DNA of 64,000 nt from an uncultured Gemmiger sp. (lineage in GTDB: Bacteria > Bacillota > Clostridia > Oscillospirales > Ruminococcaceae). The position numbers and the translations under genes are program-made. The notes below the pieces were generated by a model. The model ran no database searches. It saw only the letters and a list, made by a program, of their open reading frames with translations, and was not told the DNA's origin. Below are positions 8,109 through 17,122 of the stretch, piece by piece (positions within the stretch are counted from its first letter, which is position 1; every line of letters starts with the position of its first letter). The DNA lies in the NCBI GenBank assembly GCA_944386225.1, contig CALXAH010000006.1:82256-146255 (forward strand), in the 5' to 3' direction.

Positions 8109-9293
8109 TTAGCGGTACTCCGCCGCCAGTTTGCGCAGGGCCGGCAGACTGCGCAGCACCTTGTCGGTGTCGATGCAGTAGGCCATCCGGAAATACCCCG
8201 GGCAGCCGAAGCTGTCCCCCGGTACAAGCAGCAGGTCGTACTGCAGGGCTTTTTTGCAGAAAGCCCCCGCATCCGCCTCCAGCGCCTTGGGGAAGATGTA
8301 AAAGGTGCCGCCCGGTTCCACACAGGTGAAGCCCAGGTTGGTCAGTTCCTTGTACAGGATGTCCCGGTTGGTGCGGTAAACGCGCAGATCGCTGGTCATA
8401 TCCAGGCAGCGGGCCACCGCCAGCTGAATGATGGAGGGCGGGCAGTTGTGGCCGGTGCCCCGGGAGATCTGCCCGCAGATCTCGATGATGGTTTCCGCCT
8501 CGGCGCAGTCCGGCCCGGCGGCCACATACCCGATCCGTTCCCCGGGCAGGCTCAGCGACTTGCTGAAGGAGTAGCAGGTCAGGGTGTTGGGATAAATCGC
8601 GGCCGGGTAGGGGGCGGGCCCGTCGCCGAACACGATCTCCCGGTAGGGCTCGTCGCTGATCAGGTAGACGGGCTGGCCCCATTCCGTCTGCTTTGCTTCC
8701 AGCAGGGCAGCCAGGCGGCGCAGGGTCGCTTCGGTGTACACCACGCCGCTGGGATTGTTGGGGGTGTTGATCAGCACCGCCGCCACATCGGGGGCAAGCC
8801 GCTTTTCCAGTTCGTCGAACTGGATCTGGAAGTCCTCCACATGGGCGGGAACTACCTCCAGCCGCAGCCCCGCGCCCTCCACATAGGGCCGGTATTCCGG
8901 AAAGAACGGCGCAAAGGTCAGCACCCGGTCACCGGGACGGCCCACCGCCCGCAGCGCGTGGGCCACCGCCCCCGCCGCACCGGTGGTGGGGAAGATGTGC
9001 CGGCCCTCGTAGGCGATTCCGAACCGCCGCCGCAGCGAATCCGCAATGGCCTGCCGCACGCTCTCAATGCCCAGACTGGGGCTGTAGCCGTGCAGGGTCA
9101 GCGGATCGCTGGTCTGCAGCAGATCCAGCATGGCCTGGGTGAACTGCTCCGGCGGCGCAACCGACGGATTGCCCAGGCTGTAGTCAAATACGTTTTCCGG
9201 GCCGATCACCTTGGCCCGCTCCATGCCGTAGGCAAAAATCTCCCGAATGGCCGATTTCTGCCCCAGCATCTTCCGGTAGTGTTCCGGTATCAT
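8109..9293 (-). CDS. Class I PLP-dependent aminotransferase
   Basis: 394-residue fold-type I aminotransferase. The PLP lysine lies in SFSKSLSLPGERIGY (about residue 240); the phosphate-binding GAAGAV, the NTPNNPSG loop and the YLISDEPYRE segment are typical of aspartate/aromatic-type aminotransferases. ATG at 9293 chosen because GGGAG stands eight bases upstream; the GTG three codons earlier sits too close to the site. Lies 29 bases downstream of a cysteine-synthase homologue and shares its promoter, so an amino-acid (sulfur or aspartate family) role is likely; the substrate is not determinable. Confidence 0.88.
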   Translation of the reverse strand: MIPEHYRKMLGQKSAIREIFAYGMERAKVIGPENVFDYSLGNPSVAPPEQFTQAMLDLLQTSDPLTLHGYSPSLGIESVRQAIADSLRRRFGIAYEGRHIFPTTGAAGAVAHALRAVGRPGDRVLTFAPFFPEYRPYVEGAGLRLEVVPAHVEDFQIQFDELEKRLAPDVAAVLINTPNNPSGVVYTEATLRRLAALLEAKQTEWGQPVYLISDEPYREIVFGDGPAPYPAAIYPNTLTCYSFSKSLSLPGERIGYVAAGPDCAEAETIIEICGQISRGTGHNCPPSIIQLAVARCLDMTSDLRVYRTNRDILYKELTNLGFTCVEPGGTFYIFPKALEADAGAFCKKALQYDLLLVPGDSFGCPGYFRMAYCIDTDKVLRSLPALRKLAAEYR

Positions 9294-9322
9294 GCTATAC
9301 ACTCCCTCTTCCTCAAGAAAAA

Positions 9323-10219
9323 TCAGTCATAGGTCACCCGTCCGCTGAATATGCACAGCGGACGGCGGGCCTTGCCTTTTTCAATCAGCTGCCGGGCCGC
9401 AAACAGCACCGCGCCCGCACTGGGGCAGGCGGGGATGCCGTCGGTCAGCAGTACCTCCCGGGCGGCGCGCTGGGCGTCGCCGCTGGTCACCGCCATCACC
9501 AGATCCACCACATAGGGATTGTAGTTGGCGGGCACAAACCCGGCGCCCAGGCCGGGAATGCCGTGCTTGCCCACAAAACCGCCGCCGATGGCCTGGCTTT
9601 CGTAGGGCTCCACCGCCACGATCTTGATATGGTCGTGCCAGGCGCGGATGTGTTCGCCCACGCCGGTCACGGTGCCGCCGCTGCCCACACCGGCCACCAC
9701 CGCGTCGATCTGCCCGCCGGTGGCTTTCAGGATCGCCGGGCCGGTCACCCGCCGGTGGTGCTCCGGGTTGTCGTCGTTGGCAAAGTAGTCCACGTAGTAG
9801 CCGCCGCAGCTCTCGGCTGTCTGGCGGGCCAGCTGCTCCATACCCCGGCGGCCGTCCAGCGGGGAGGAGTACAGCAGCTTTGCCCCCAGCCCCCGCAGAT
9901 AGCTCATCCGCTCCGCGTCCAGGGTGCGGGATACTATTAAAGTAACAGGGTGGCCGCTTACCCGGCAGGCCAGCGCCAGCGCCGCCCCAAAGGTGCCGCT
10001 GCTGGCCTCCACCACCGTCTGGCCCGGGGCCAGGTCGCCCCGTTCCGTGGCCAGGGCCAGCATGCTTTCCGCCAGGCCGTCCTTGGCGCTGCCGGTGGCC
10101 CCGCCGAAATCCAGATAAGCCAGGATCTCACCGCGCAGCCGGTTTTGGGCGGCATAGCCCCCCAGTTTTACCACCGGGCAGCGGTAAAGTACCGGATAGT
10201 AGCTGTTCAGAACCTCCAT
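9323..10219 (-). CDS. Cysteine synthase-like PLP enzyme (CysK/CBS family)
   Basis: 298-residue fold-type II PLP enzyme. The Schiff-base lysine is in TGSAKDGLA (canonical S-x-K-D/R), the asparagine loop is EASSGTFG (canonical E-x-T/S-S-G-N-T/T-F-G), and the phosphate loop is GVGSGGTVTGVG. The family makes cysteine from O-acetylserine or runs related beta-replacement reactions. Several signature positions differ from strict CysK (SAKDG rather than SVKDR), so a sideways activity such as cystathionine or diaminopropionate synthesis is possible. ATG at 10219 has AAAGGAGG seven bases upstream. First gene of a two-gene operon with the aminotransferase. Confidence 0.82.
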   Translation of the reverse strand: MEVLNSYYPVLYRCPVVKLGGYAAQNRLRGEILAYLDFGGATGSAKDGLAESMLALATERGDLAPGQTVVEASSGTFGAALALACRVSGHPVTLIVSRTLDAERMSYLRGLGAKLLYSSPLDGRRGMEQLARQTAESCGGYYVDYFANDDNPEHHRRVTGPAILKATGGQIDAVVAGVGSGGTVTGVGEHIRAWHDHIKIVAVEPYESQAIGGGFVGKHGIPGLGAGFVPANYNPYVVDLVMAVTSGDAQRAAREVLLTDGIPACPSAGAVLFAARQLIEKGKARRPLCIFSGRVTYD

Positions 10220-10258
10220 GGCGGCGCCTCCTTTCGGCATTTGCCCCTTTACTATAGT

Positions 10259-10287
10259 ATCTTATTCCATCGTTTTTGCGCCGTCAA
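10259..10287 (-). promoter_or_regulatory. Promoter of the PLP enzyme operon
   Basis: Minus strand TTGACG (10282-10287), 17-base spacer, TAAGAT (10259-10264). Confidence 0.6.
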
Positions 10288-10350
10288 GCGTCCGGCACCA
10301 TGCAATGAGCGCAAAAGCCCGAAAAAACCAAAATATTTGCCGCATTCCCC

Positions 10351-10379
10351 TTGACAGGCCGGTGCCCGTCTGGTATAAT
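10351..10379 (+). promoter_or_regulatory. Strong sigma-A promoter of the ylxM-ffh operon
   Basis: Perfect consensus: TTGACA at 10351-10356, 17-base spacer, TATAAT at 10374-10379. Confidence 0.9.
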
Positions 10380-10432
10380 CTGCAACTGTAAAGTGAAACG
10401 CTTTACAGAAATGCGGAGGGGAGGGCGCAGCC

Positions 10433-10798
10433 GTGGCCAAGAATCTGGAGATCTCGTACCTGCTGGATTTCTACGGCGAAGTCCTCACCGAGAAGCAGCG
10501 CGACGTGATGGAGCAGTATTACAACGACGATCTGTCCCTGGCGGAGATCGCGGATAACTTCGGCATCACCCGGCAGGGGGTGCGGGACTCCATCAAGCGG
10601 GGCGAGGGCATCCTGCTGGAGCTGGAGGAAAAGGTGGGCTTTGCCCGCCGGTACCGGGCCGTGCAGGAAGGCGTTGCCCGGCTGGAAAAGCTGACGCGGG
10701 ATATCCGCTTCTACAACTCCACCTCCTACGCCATGAGCGAGGAGATCGACAAGGCCACCAGCGAGATGCTGGCACTGATTGAGCATATCAGCGAGTAA
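10433..10798 (+). CDS. ylxM: YlxM (UPF0122) helix-turn-helix SRP-associated protein
   Basis: 121 residues, GTG start after GGAGGGGAGGG. N-terminal sigma-70 region 4-like helix-turn-helix ('LTEKQRDVMEQYYNDDLSLAEIADNFGITRQGVRDSIKRGE', here broken by comment) followed by a helical tail. YlxM is encoded next to ffh across Firmicutes and has been linked to signal recognition particle function in streptococci. Placed 18 bases before ffh under the strong 10351 promoter. Confidence 0.92.
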   Translation: MAKNLEISYLLDFYGEVLTEKQRDVMEQYYNDDLSLAEIADNFGITRQGVRDSIKRGEGILLELEEKVGFARRYRAVQEGVARLEKLTRDIRFYNSTSYAMSEEIDKATSEMLALIEHISE

Positions 10799-10816
10799 GG
10801 GCAGCGAGGAAACGAT

Positions 10817-12154
10817 ATGGCATTTGAATCCCTTTCCGACCGGCTGGCCGGTGTATTCAAAAAACTGCGCGGCAAAGGCAAGCTGACCGAGGCGGACGTC
10901 AAGGCCGCCATGCGGGAAGTGCGCATGGCCCTGCTGGAAGCCGACGTCAACTTCAAGGTTGCCAAGGACTTCTGCAACGAGGTCACCGAGCGCGCCATGG
11001 GGCAGGAGGTCATGGAAAGCCTGACCCCCGCCCAGCAGGTGGTTAAGATCGTCAACGAGGAGCTTACCGAGCTCATGGGCGGTCAGGAAGCCGCCCGCAT
11101 CCACATCAAGTCCAAGCCCCCCACGGTCATCATGATGTGCGGCCTGCAGGGCAACGGTAAAACCACCCATGCCGCCAAGCTGGGCAAGTGGTTCCTGAAA
11201 CAGGGCCACCGCCCGCTGCTGGTAGCCTGCGACGTGTACCGCCCCGCGGCTATCGACCAGTTGAAGGTGGTGGGCGCTCAGGCCGGTGTTCCGGTGTTTG
11301 AACTGGGACAGGCCAAGCCCGAGGAGATCGCCGCCAAGGCGGTGGCCCATGCCAAGGATCACGGCAACGACGTGGTGATCCTGGATACCGCCGGCCGCCT
11401 GCATGTGGACGAGGCCCTCATGGCCGAGCTGGGCCGCATCAAGGAAGCGGTCACGGTGGACGAGGTTCTGCTGGTGGTGGACGCCATGGCCGGTCAGGAC
11501 GCAGTCAACGTGGCCAAGGCCTTCAACGAGGCGGTGGAGGTGGACGGCATCGTCCTCACCAAGACCGACGGCGACACCCGGGGCGGCGCGGCGCTCAGCG
11601 TCAAGGCTGTCACCGGCAAACCGATCAAGTTCCAGGGTACCGGCGAAAAGCTGGACGACCTGGAGGTCTTTCATCCGGGCCGCATGGCCGGGCGGATCCT
11701 GGGCATGGGCGATGTGCTCACCCTGATCGAGAAAGCCCAGCAGGCCCAGGACGACAAGCAGGCGGAGGAAACCGCCCGCCGTCTGATGGAAAACAAGTTC
11801 GATATGAACGACATGCTGGCCCAGCTTGCCCAGATGAAAAAGATGGGCGGCGCCGCGGCCCTGCTGAGCATGCTGCCCGGCGGCAACAAGATCGACCCCA
11901 GCCAGGTGGACGACAAGGCATTTGTTCAGATCGAGGCCATCATCTACAGCATGACCCCCGCCGAGCGGGAAAATCCCTCCATCATCAATCCCAAGCGCAA
12001 GCGCCGGATTGCTGCGGGCAGCGGCACCACGGTGGAGCAGGTCAACAAACTGCTGCGTCAGTATGAGATGATGCAGAAGCTGATGAAGCAGTTCAAGAAG
12101 AATCCCAAGGCCTTTGGCCGGCGGATGGGCATGGGCGGCATGATGCCGCGCTGA
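10817..12154 (+). CDS. ffh: Signal recognition particle protein Ffh
   Basis: 445 residues, SRP54 family GTPase that binds the 4.5S/6S RNA and nascent signal sequences and delivers ribosomes to FtsY. N domain (1-85), G domain with GLQGNGKTT (G1), DVYRPAAIDQLK, DTAGRL (G3), TKTDGDTRGG (G4), and a methionine-rich M domain from about 300 (MLAQLAQMKKMGG...MLPGG) ending MGMGGMMPR. Length is normal. Follows ylxM and precedes rpsP as in other Clostridia. Confidence 0.97.
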   Translation: MAFESLSDRLAGVFKKLRGKGKLTEADVKAAMREVRMALLEADVNFKVAKDFCNEVTERAMGQEVMESLTPAQQVVKIVNEELTELMGGQEAARIHIKSKPPTVIMMCGLQGNGKTTHAAKLGKWFLKQGHRPLLVACDVYRPAAIDQLKVVGAQAGVPVFELGQAKPEEIAAKAVAHAKDHGNDVVILDTAGRLHVDEALMAELGRIKEAVTVDEVLLVVDAMAGQDAVNVAKAFNEAVEVDGIVLTKTDGDTRGGAALSVKAVTGKPIKFQGTGEKLDDLEVFHPGRMAGRILGMGDVLTLIEKAQQAQDDKQAEETARRLMENKFDMNDMLAQLAQMKKMGGAAALLSMLPGGNKIDPSQVDDKAFVQIEAIIYSMTPAERENPSIINPKRKRRIAAGSGTTVEQVNKLLRQYEMMQKLMKQFKKNPKAFGRRMGMGGMMPR

Positions 12155-12265
12155 GTGCCCCTAACATTTTATTCGGTATGACCCAGGCCGCCAGGCGGTG
12201 CGGGTGTTATACATTTTCTTTACCGCGCCCGGACCGGGCCGACACATTTCAGGAGGTAACGTATC

Positions 12266-12508
12266 ATGGCTGTTAAGATCAGACTGCGCCGCATGGGCGC
12301 CAAGAAGGCTCCTTTCTATCGTGTGGTTGTGGCGGATAGCCGCTTCCCCCGCGACGGCCGCTTCATTGAGGAGATCGGCTACTACGATCCCACCAAGGAG
12401 CCCGCTGTTGTGAACATCGATTCCGAGAAGGCCAAGAAGTGGATCGCCACCGGCGCTCAGCCCACCGACACCGTGCGTGTGCTGCTGAAGAAGTCCAACA
12501 TTCTGTAA
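12266..12508 (+). CDS. rpsP: 30S ribosomal protein S16
   Basis: 80 residues with the conserved opening [19 protein letters not shown] and IGYYDP motif. Binds 16S rRNA in the 5' domain during 30S assembly. AGGAGG nine bases upstream of the ATG. A 111-base gap separates it from ffh; I see no clear promoter there. Confidence 0.98.
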   Translation: MAVKIRLRRMGAKKAPFYRVVVADSRFPRDGRFIEEIGYYDPTKEPAVVNIDSEKAKKWIATGAQPTDTVRVLLKKSNIL

Positions 12509-12530
12509 CCCAAAAACGGAGGTACGATCC

Positions 12531-12764
12531 ATGCAGGAGCTGTTGCTGGCCGTTGCCAGAGGGCTGGTGGATGAGCCGGACGCCGTGCAGGTCACTGTGG
12601 ATGCCCCCCGAGAGGACGGCACCATCGTCTATCACCTGCATGTGGCCGAAGGGGACATGGGCCGTGTCATTGGCAAGCAGGGCCGTATCGCAAAAGCCAT
12701 CCGCATTGTCATGCGGGCGGCTGCCGTCCGTCAGGGCGACAAGGTAATGGTCGAGATCGACTGA
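12531..12764 (+). CDS. khpA: KH-domain RNA-binding protein KhpA
   Basis: 77 residues, one KH domain with the GXXG-type loop GKQGR in 'VIGKQGRIAKAIRIVMRAA'. KhpA pairs with KhpB/EloR in Firmicutes to bind RNA and influence cell elongation and division. Always found between rpsP and rimM in this group, as here. Ends 17 bases before a terminator. Confidence 0.95.
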   Translation: MQELLLAVARGLVDEPDAVQVTVDAPREDGTIVYHLHVAEGDMGRVIGKQGRIAKAIRIVMRAAAVRQGDKVMVEID

Positions 12765-12780
12765 TCCCGGCCGCAGGATC

Positions 12781-12816
12781 AAAAGCCTTTTGCCCCGTGC
12801 AAAAGGCTTTTTTGTT
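12781..12816 (+). terminator. Terminator inside the rpsP-trmD gene string
   Basis: Perfect 13-bp stem 12781-12793 / 12799-12811 followed by TTTGTTTG. Lies only 25 bases before the rimM start, so it must end or attenuate the operon at this point. Confidence 0.8.
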
Positions 12817-12835
12817 TGTGAACAAAGGAGCCGTT

Positions 12836-13369
12836 ATGCAGCAATATCTGGAGATCGGCCGGATTGTGGCGCCCCACGGGGTCACCGGCGAAATGAAACT
12901 GGAACTCTGGTGCGACAGTGTAGCCTTTCTGGGCCGGCTGAAGCGGGTATACCGCTCCGGGCAGGGGGAAGGGGAGATGCAGGTCACCGGCCTGCGTCCC
13001 CATAAGAACATGGGCCTGCTCCGGCTGGAAGGGGTATCCGACATGGACGCCGCCCGGGCCCTGGTGGGCCGTGTGCTCTGGGCTGCCCGGGGGGATCTGC
13101 GCCTGCCCAAAGGCGCCTGCTTTATCCAGGATCTTCTGGGCTGTCAGGTGCTGGACGCGGATACCGGCCGCTGCTACGGCACGGTAAGCGACATCAGCCA
13201 CCCCGCCGCCCAGGACATCTACACCGTCAAGGCGGAGGACGGCGCCGAGTATCGCTTTCCCGGCGTGGCGGAATTTCTGGTGGAAAAGTGCCCGGAGGAG
13301 GGCTATATCCGGGTGCGGCCGATCCCCGGCATGTTCGGCGCTGCCCAGAACGGAGATGAAGCCGAATGA
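12836..13369 (+). CDS. rimM: Ribosome maturation factor RimM
   Basis: 177 residues. N-terminal RimM beta-barrel (IGRIVAPHGVTGEMKL... through about 85) and C-terminal PRC barrel (GCQVLDADTGRCYGTVSDI, about 95-170). Binds S19 and assists 30S head maturation. The ATG at 12836 is chosen because AAAGGAG is six bases upstream; a longer reading runs back into the terminator hairpin. Stop overlaps the trmD start (ATGA). Confidence 0.95.
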   Translation: MQQYLEIGRIVAPHGVTGEMKLELWCDSVAFLGRLKRVYRSGQGEGEMQVTGLRPHKNMGLLRLEGVSDMDAARALVGRVLWAARGDLRLPKGACFIQDLLGCQVLDADTGRCYGTVSDISHPAAQDIYTVKAEDGAEYRFPGVAEFLVEKCPEEGYIRVRPIPGMFGAAQNGDEAE

Positions 13370-14085
13370 TGCGCATTGACATTGCCACCCTGTTTCCGGA
13401 TGTGTGCCAGGCCTATATGAACGAGAGCATTCTGGGCCGGGCGGCCCGCAAAGGCCTGATCGAGACCCACTGCCACCAGATCCGGGACTATACCCTGAAC
13501 AAGCAGAAACAGGTGGATGACTACCCCTATGGCGGCGGCTGCGGCATGGTGATGAACGCCCAGCCGATTTATGACTGCTGCCGGGCCATCATCCGGCAGA
13601 ACTGGCTGTATGGCCGTCCCCGGCCTCATATCGTCTTTATGACGGCAGCCGGCGCCCGTTATGACGAGAGCCATGCCCGACGTCTGGCCACCTACGACAA
13701 TCTGCTGCTGGTCTGCGGCCACTACGAGGGCATGGACGAGCGGGTGATCCAGAAGATCGCCGACGAGGAGATCAGCATCGGGGACTATGTGCTCACCGGC
13801 GGGGAACTGGCCGCGCTGGTGGTGGCGGACAGCGTGCTGCGGCTGCAGCCCGGCGTGCTGGCCGAGCCCCAGGGATACCAGGAGGAAAGCCACTGGAACG
13901 GCCTGCTGGAGTATCCCCAGTACACCCGGCCGGAGGTCTGGCAGGGCCGTGCCGTGCCGCCGGTTCTGCTTACCGGGCACCATGCCAATATCGGGAAGTG
14001 GCGCGCCCGGCAGAGCCTGGAACGCACCCGGTCCCGCCGCCCCGATCTGTATGCCGCCTGGCAGGCCAAAAATGCCAAAACCTGA
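13366..14085 (+). CDS. trmD: tRNA (guanine37-N1)-methyltransferase TrmD
   Basis: 239-residue SPOUT methyltransferase that uses SAM to methylate G37 of tRNAs and prevents +1 frameshifting. Visible motifs: PYGGGCGMVMNAQPI, HYEGMDERV, and the trefoil-knot segment SIGDYVLTGGELA. C-terminal tRNA-binding domain from about 170. Overlaps rimM by four bases; an alternative ATG one codon later (13369) is equally possible. Confidence 0.97.
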   Translation: MMRIDIATLFPDVCQAYMNESILGRAARKGLIETHCHQIRDYTLNKQKQVDDYPYGGGCGMVMNAQPIYDCCRAIIRQNWLYGRPRPHIVFMTAAGARYDESHARRLATYDNLLLVCGHYEGMDERVIQKIADEEISIGDYVLTGGELAALVVADSVLRLQPGVLAEPQGYQEESHWNGLLEYPQYTRPEVWQGRAVPPVLLTGHHANIGKWRARQSLERTRSRRPDLYAAWQAKNAKT

Positions 14086-14320
14086 TACAGCGTTCGCCGA
14101 TCGTGGAAAGATGTTGAAAACCTTTGACTATCTGGCCAAGTTTGTGAAAAACTAACTGGTGAAGTTGTACAAACGCGGCGTTTTTGAAAAAGCCAAGATT
14201 CGGAGAACTGACAAAATTACCCAAAACCCCTGTACAAGGCAGGGGGGATGCGATAAAATTATACCATGCAATGGGGCTCTCAAACCCAAATCTATGATGA
14301 GAATTAGGAGCGAAGGAACC

Positions 14321-14584
14321 ATGTTTGTTAAAGAAATCACTGTTGAGAATCAGGTCGGTCTGCACGCTCGTCCCGCTACCTTCTTCATCCAGAAGGCCAA
14401 CGAGTACAAGTCTTCCATTTGGGTGGAAAAAGAAGAGCGCCGCGTCAACGCCAAGAGCCTGCTGGGCGTTCTGAGCCTGGGCATCGTGGGCGGCACCTCG
14501 ATCCGGATCATTGCCGACGGCGCCGATGAGCAGGCTGCCGTGGAAGGTCTGGTCAAGCTGGTTAACAGCGGTTTTGCCGAATAA
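14321..14584 (+). CDS. ptsH: HPr-family phosphocarrier protein
   Basis: 87 residues. Active-site histidine in GLHARPA (His15 position) and the regulatory serine region KSLLGVLSLGI (Ser46 position), so both EI-dependent and HPr-kinase phosphorylation look possible. HPr carries phosphate in the PTS and, with CcpA, signals carbon status. Start ATG 14321 after AGGAGCGAAGGAACC. No ptsI nearby; the gene stands alone between trmD and uvrC. Confidence 0.93.
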   Translation: MFVKEITVENQVGLHARPATFFIQKANEYKSSIWVEKEERRVNAKSLLGVLSLGIVGGTSIRIIADGADEQAAVEGLVKLVNSGFAE

Positions 14585-14668
14585 TCCGATACCATGTCAT
14601 GAGCGGGCGGCCCGGCGGCTGCCCGCTCTTTGCTTTCCCCAATTTTCAGCAAAAGGAGCCTTTTGTCC

Positions 14669-16567
14669 ATGACCAAAGCCCAGCTGTACCAGAAAGCCTG
14701 CATGCTGCCTCTGCTGCCCGGCGTGTATATCATCCGGGACGCGGAAGGGATCATCATCTATATCGGCAAGGCCAAGCGTCTGCGCACCCGGGTCAGCCAG
14801 TATTTCCGGGAAGGGGTACCCCACGACGCCAAGGTCACCCGCATGATCGAGAATGCCTTTGAATTTGACGTGATCGTCTGCCAGAGCGAGTTCGAGGCGC
14901 TGGTGCTGGAGGCCAGCCAGATCAAGGCCCACACCCCCAAGTACAACATTCTGCTCAAGGACGACAAGGGCTACAGCTATGTGCGCGTTACCCGGGAAGC
15001 CTACCCCCGCCTGTCCGCCGTGCTGCAGAAGGAGGAGGACGGCGCCGAGTATATCGGCCCCTTTACCTCCAGCTTCGCGGTGCGGGAGATGGTCGGGACG
15101 GCCCAGGACTGCTTTCAGCTGCCCCGGTGCAACCGCCGGTTCCCGGAGGATATCGGCAAGGGCCGCCCCTGCCTGAATGCCCATATCGGCAAATGTATGG
15201 GCCTGTGCAGCGGCAAAATCAGCCGGAAAGCCTACAACGAGGCGGTGGCCGGGGCGGTGCATATGATCCGCTACGGCAAAAAGGAGATCATCAAAACCCT
15301 GGAGGAGCGGATGAACGCCGCCGCCGAGCGGCTGGACTTTGAGCAGGCCGCCCTGATCCGGGATCAGCTGGCCGCCATCCGCAAGGTCAGCGAAGGACAG
15401 AAGGTGGTGGTGGACGAGCGCACCCAGATGGATGTGATCGCCCTGGCCGCCACTACGCGGGCGGTCTGCGCCGCGGTGCTGCGGTATCGCCGGGGCCGCC
15501 TGGCGGATAAGCGGGAATTCGTGTTCCACGATACCGCCGACGCGGACGGCGTGCGGGAGGAATTCCTCTCCCGCTATTACCTGGACGGGGAAGAGATTCC
15601 CCGCACCATTGCGGTGGATGCCCTGCCGGAGGACGCCGACGCCCTGGCCCAGCTGCTGGAGCAGACCAGGGGGGCCAAGGTGCATCTGTATGTACCCCAG
15701 AAAGGGGACGTGGCCAAACTGGTCACTATGGCCTACACCAACGCGGTGGAGCGGCTGGCCCGGGAGAGCGGCCGCTACGGCAAGCAGGAGCGCCTTCTGG
15801 ACGAGACCGCCCAGGTGCTGGGTCTGGCCACACCGCCCCACCGGATCGAGAGCTACGACATCTCCAACTGGGGCGAGGGCACCAGCGTCTGCGGCATGGT
15901 GGTGTTTGAAGAGGGAAAACCCAAAAAGAGCGACTACCGCCGCTTCAAAATGCGCACTGTGCTGGGCACCGACGACTATGCCAGCATGGCCGAGACTCTG
16001 AGCCGCCGGGCCGCGGAGTATGAAAAGCCGGATGCCGCCGGTTCCTTTGCCCAAAAGCCCGACCTGATCCTGCTGGACGGCGGCCGGGGCCAGGTGAGTG
16101 CGGTGCAGGCGGTGCTGGCCGGTACCAAACTGGCGGATGTACCGCTGTTCGGCATGGTCAAGGACGATCACCACCGTACCCGGGCCATCGTGGCCCCGGG
16201 CGGGGAGGAGATCGCGGTGAGCATGCACCGGGGAATCTTCACCTTCATCACTTCCATTCAGGACGAGGTGCACCGGTTTGCCATCGCCTACCAGCGGCAG
16301 ACCCAGAAGAAGAAGTCCTATTCCTCCCGCCTGACCGAAGTGCCGGGGGTAGGCCCCGCCGCCGCCAGGGCGCTGCTGGCAAAATTCCGCACGGTAGCCG
16401 CCGTGCGGGAGGCTTCGGTGGAGCAGCTCTGCGAAACGCCGGGGGTGGGCCCGGTGACAGCCCGGGCGATTTTTGCCCATTTTCATCCCCAAACGGCTCT
16501 TGACAAGCCGTCCGACAGCCCCCATAATGAAACATGCCCCCAAGACGGGGCGCCCAAGGAGGTATGA
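14669..16567 (+). CDS. uvrC: Excinuclease ABC subunit C
   Basis: 632 residues; makes both incisions in nucleotide excision repair with UvrAB. GIY-YIG nuclease at the N-terminus (GVYIIRD...IIYIGKAKRLRTRV, residues 12-40), UVR motif around 200-235, RNase H-like nuclease (IESYDISNWGEGTSV..., LILLDGGRGQV) in the C-terminal half, and a tandem helix-hairpin-helix (VPGVGPAAARALL, TPGVGPVTARAI). Start ATG 14669 with AAAGGAG eight bases upstream. The last 30 residues after the HhH are a non-conserved tail. The stop lies four bases before rsmD. Confidence 0.96.
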   Translation: MTKAQLYQKACMLPLLPGVYIIRDAEGIIIYIGKAKRLRTRVSQYFREGVPHDAKVTRMIENAFEFDVIVCQSEFEALVLEASQIKAHTPKYNILLKDDKGYSYVRVTREAYPRLSAVLQKEEDGAEYIGPFTSSFAVREMVGTAQDCFQLPRCNRRFPEDIGKGRPCLNAHIGKCMGLCSGKISRKAYNEAVAGAVHMIRYGKKEIIKTLEERMNAAAERLDFEQAALIRDQLAAIRKVSEGQKVVVDERTQMDVIALAATTRAVCAAVLRYRRGRLADKREFVFHDTADADGVREEFLSRYYLDGEEIPRTIAVDALPEDADALAQLLEQTRGAKVHLYVPQKGDVAKLVTMAYTNAVERLARESGRYGKQERLLDETAQVLGLATPPHRIESYDISNWGEGTSVCGMVVFEEGKPKKSDYRRFKMRTVLGTDDYASMAETLSRRAAEYEKPDAAGSFAQKPDLILLDGGRGQVSAVQAVLAGTKLADVPLFGMVKDDHHRTRAIVAPGGEEIAVSMHRGIFTFITSIQDEVHRFAIAYQRQTQKKKSYSSRLTEVPGVGPAAARALLAKFRTVAAVREASVEQLCETPGVGPVTARAIFAHFHPQTALDKPSDSPHNETCPQDGAPKEV

Positions 16568-16570
16568 ACC

Positions 16571-17122
16571 ATGCGCGTAATTTCCGGAAGCGCCCGGGGC
16601 ACCCGCCTCGAAACCCTGCCCGGCGAGGATGTGACCCGGCCTACCATTGACCGGGTCAAGGAAGGCATGTTCAGCGCCCTGCAGTTTCTGCTGCCCGGGG
16701 CCCGGGTACTGGATCTGTTTGCGGGCAGTGGCCAGCTGGGCATCGAGGCGCTGAGCCGCGGCGCGGCCCGCTGCGTCTTTGTGGACAGCAGCCGCCCGGC
16801 CGTGGAGGTAGTCAAGCGCAACTGCCGGGCCGCCGGCGTGGAAAACCAGGCCCAGGTGGTGTGGGGCGAGGCGGACAAGTTCCTGGCCCGTACCCAGGAT
16901 ACCTTCCATCTGGCGCTGCTGGATCCGCCTTACCGGCACGGCACTCTGGCTGAGATCCTGCCGCTGCTGGCGGCGCATATGGAACCGGGCGGCACGGTGC
17001 TCTGTGAGAGCGAACTGGCCGCCGATCTGCCGGATGAGGCCGCCGGGCTGGAGAAAGTCAAACAATACCGATATGGCACCGTGCTGGTGACCCGCTATCA
17101 GAAAAGGAGTGCAGACCTATGA
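16571..17122 (+). CDS. rsmD: 16S rRNA (guanine966-N2)-methyltransferase RsmD
   Basis: 183 residues; SAM motif DLFAGSGQLGIEAL (about 47-60), catalytic LLDPPY (about 118). Methylates G966 of 16S rRNA. The GGAGG of its ribosome binding site is in the last codons of uvrC. Its stop overlaps the next start (ATGA). Confidence 0.93.
   Translation: MRVISGSARGTRLETLPGEDVTRPTIDRVKEGMFSALQFLLPGARVLDLFAGSGQLGIEALSRGAARCVFVDSSRPAVEVVKRNCRAAGVENQAQVVWGEADKFLARTQDTFHLALLDPPYRHGTLAEILPLLAAHMEPGGTVLCESELAADLPDEAAGLEKVKQYRYGTVLVTRYQKRSADL

Noticed and set aside
14085-14320. Possible riboswitch or T-box ahead of the HPr gene
   Set aside because: Apart from a weak CCCCTG/CAGGGG pairing I see no conserved core of any riboswitch class.
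14597-17065. Minus-strand frame of about 800 codons across uvrC and rsmD
   Set aside because: Shadow of uvrC/rsmD; composition (His, Gly, Gln rich) is not that of a protein and no promoter or ribosome binding site fits.
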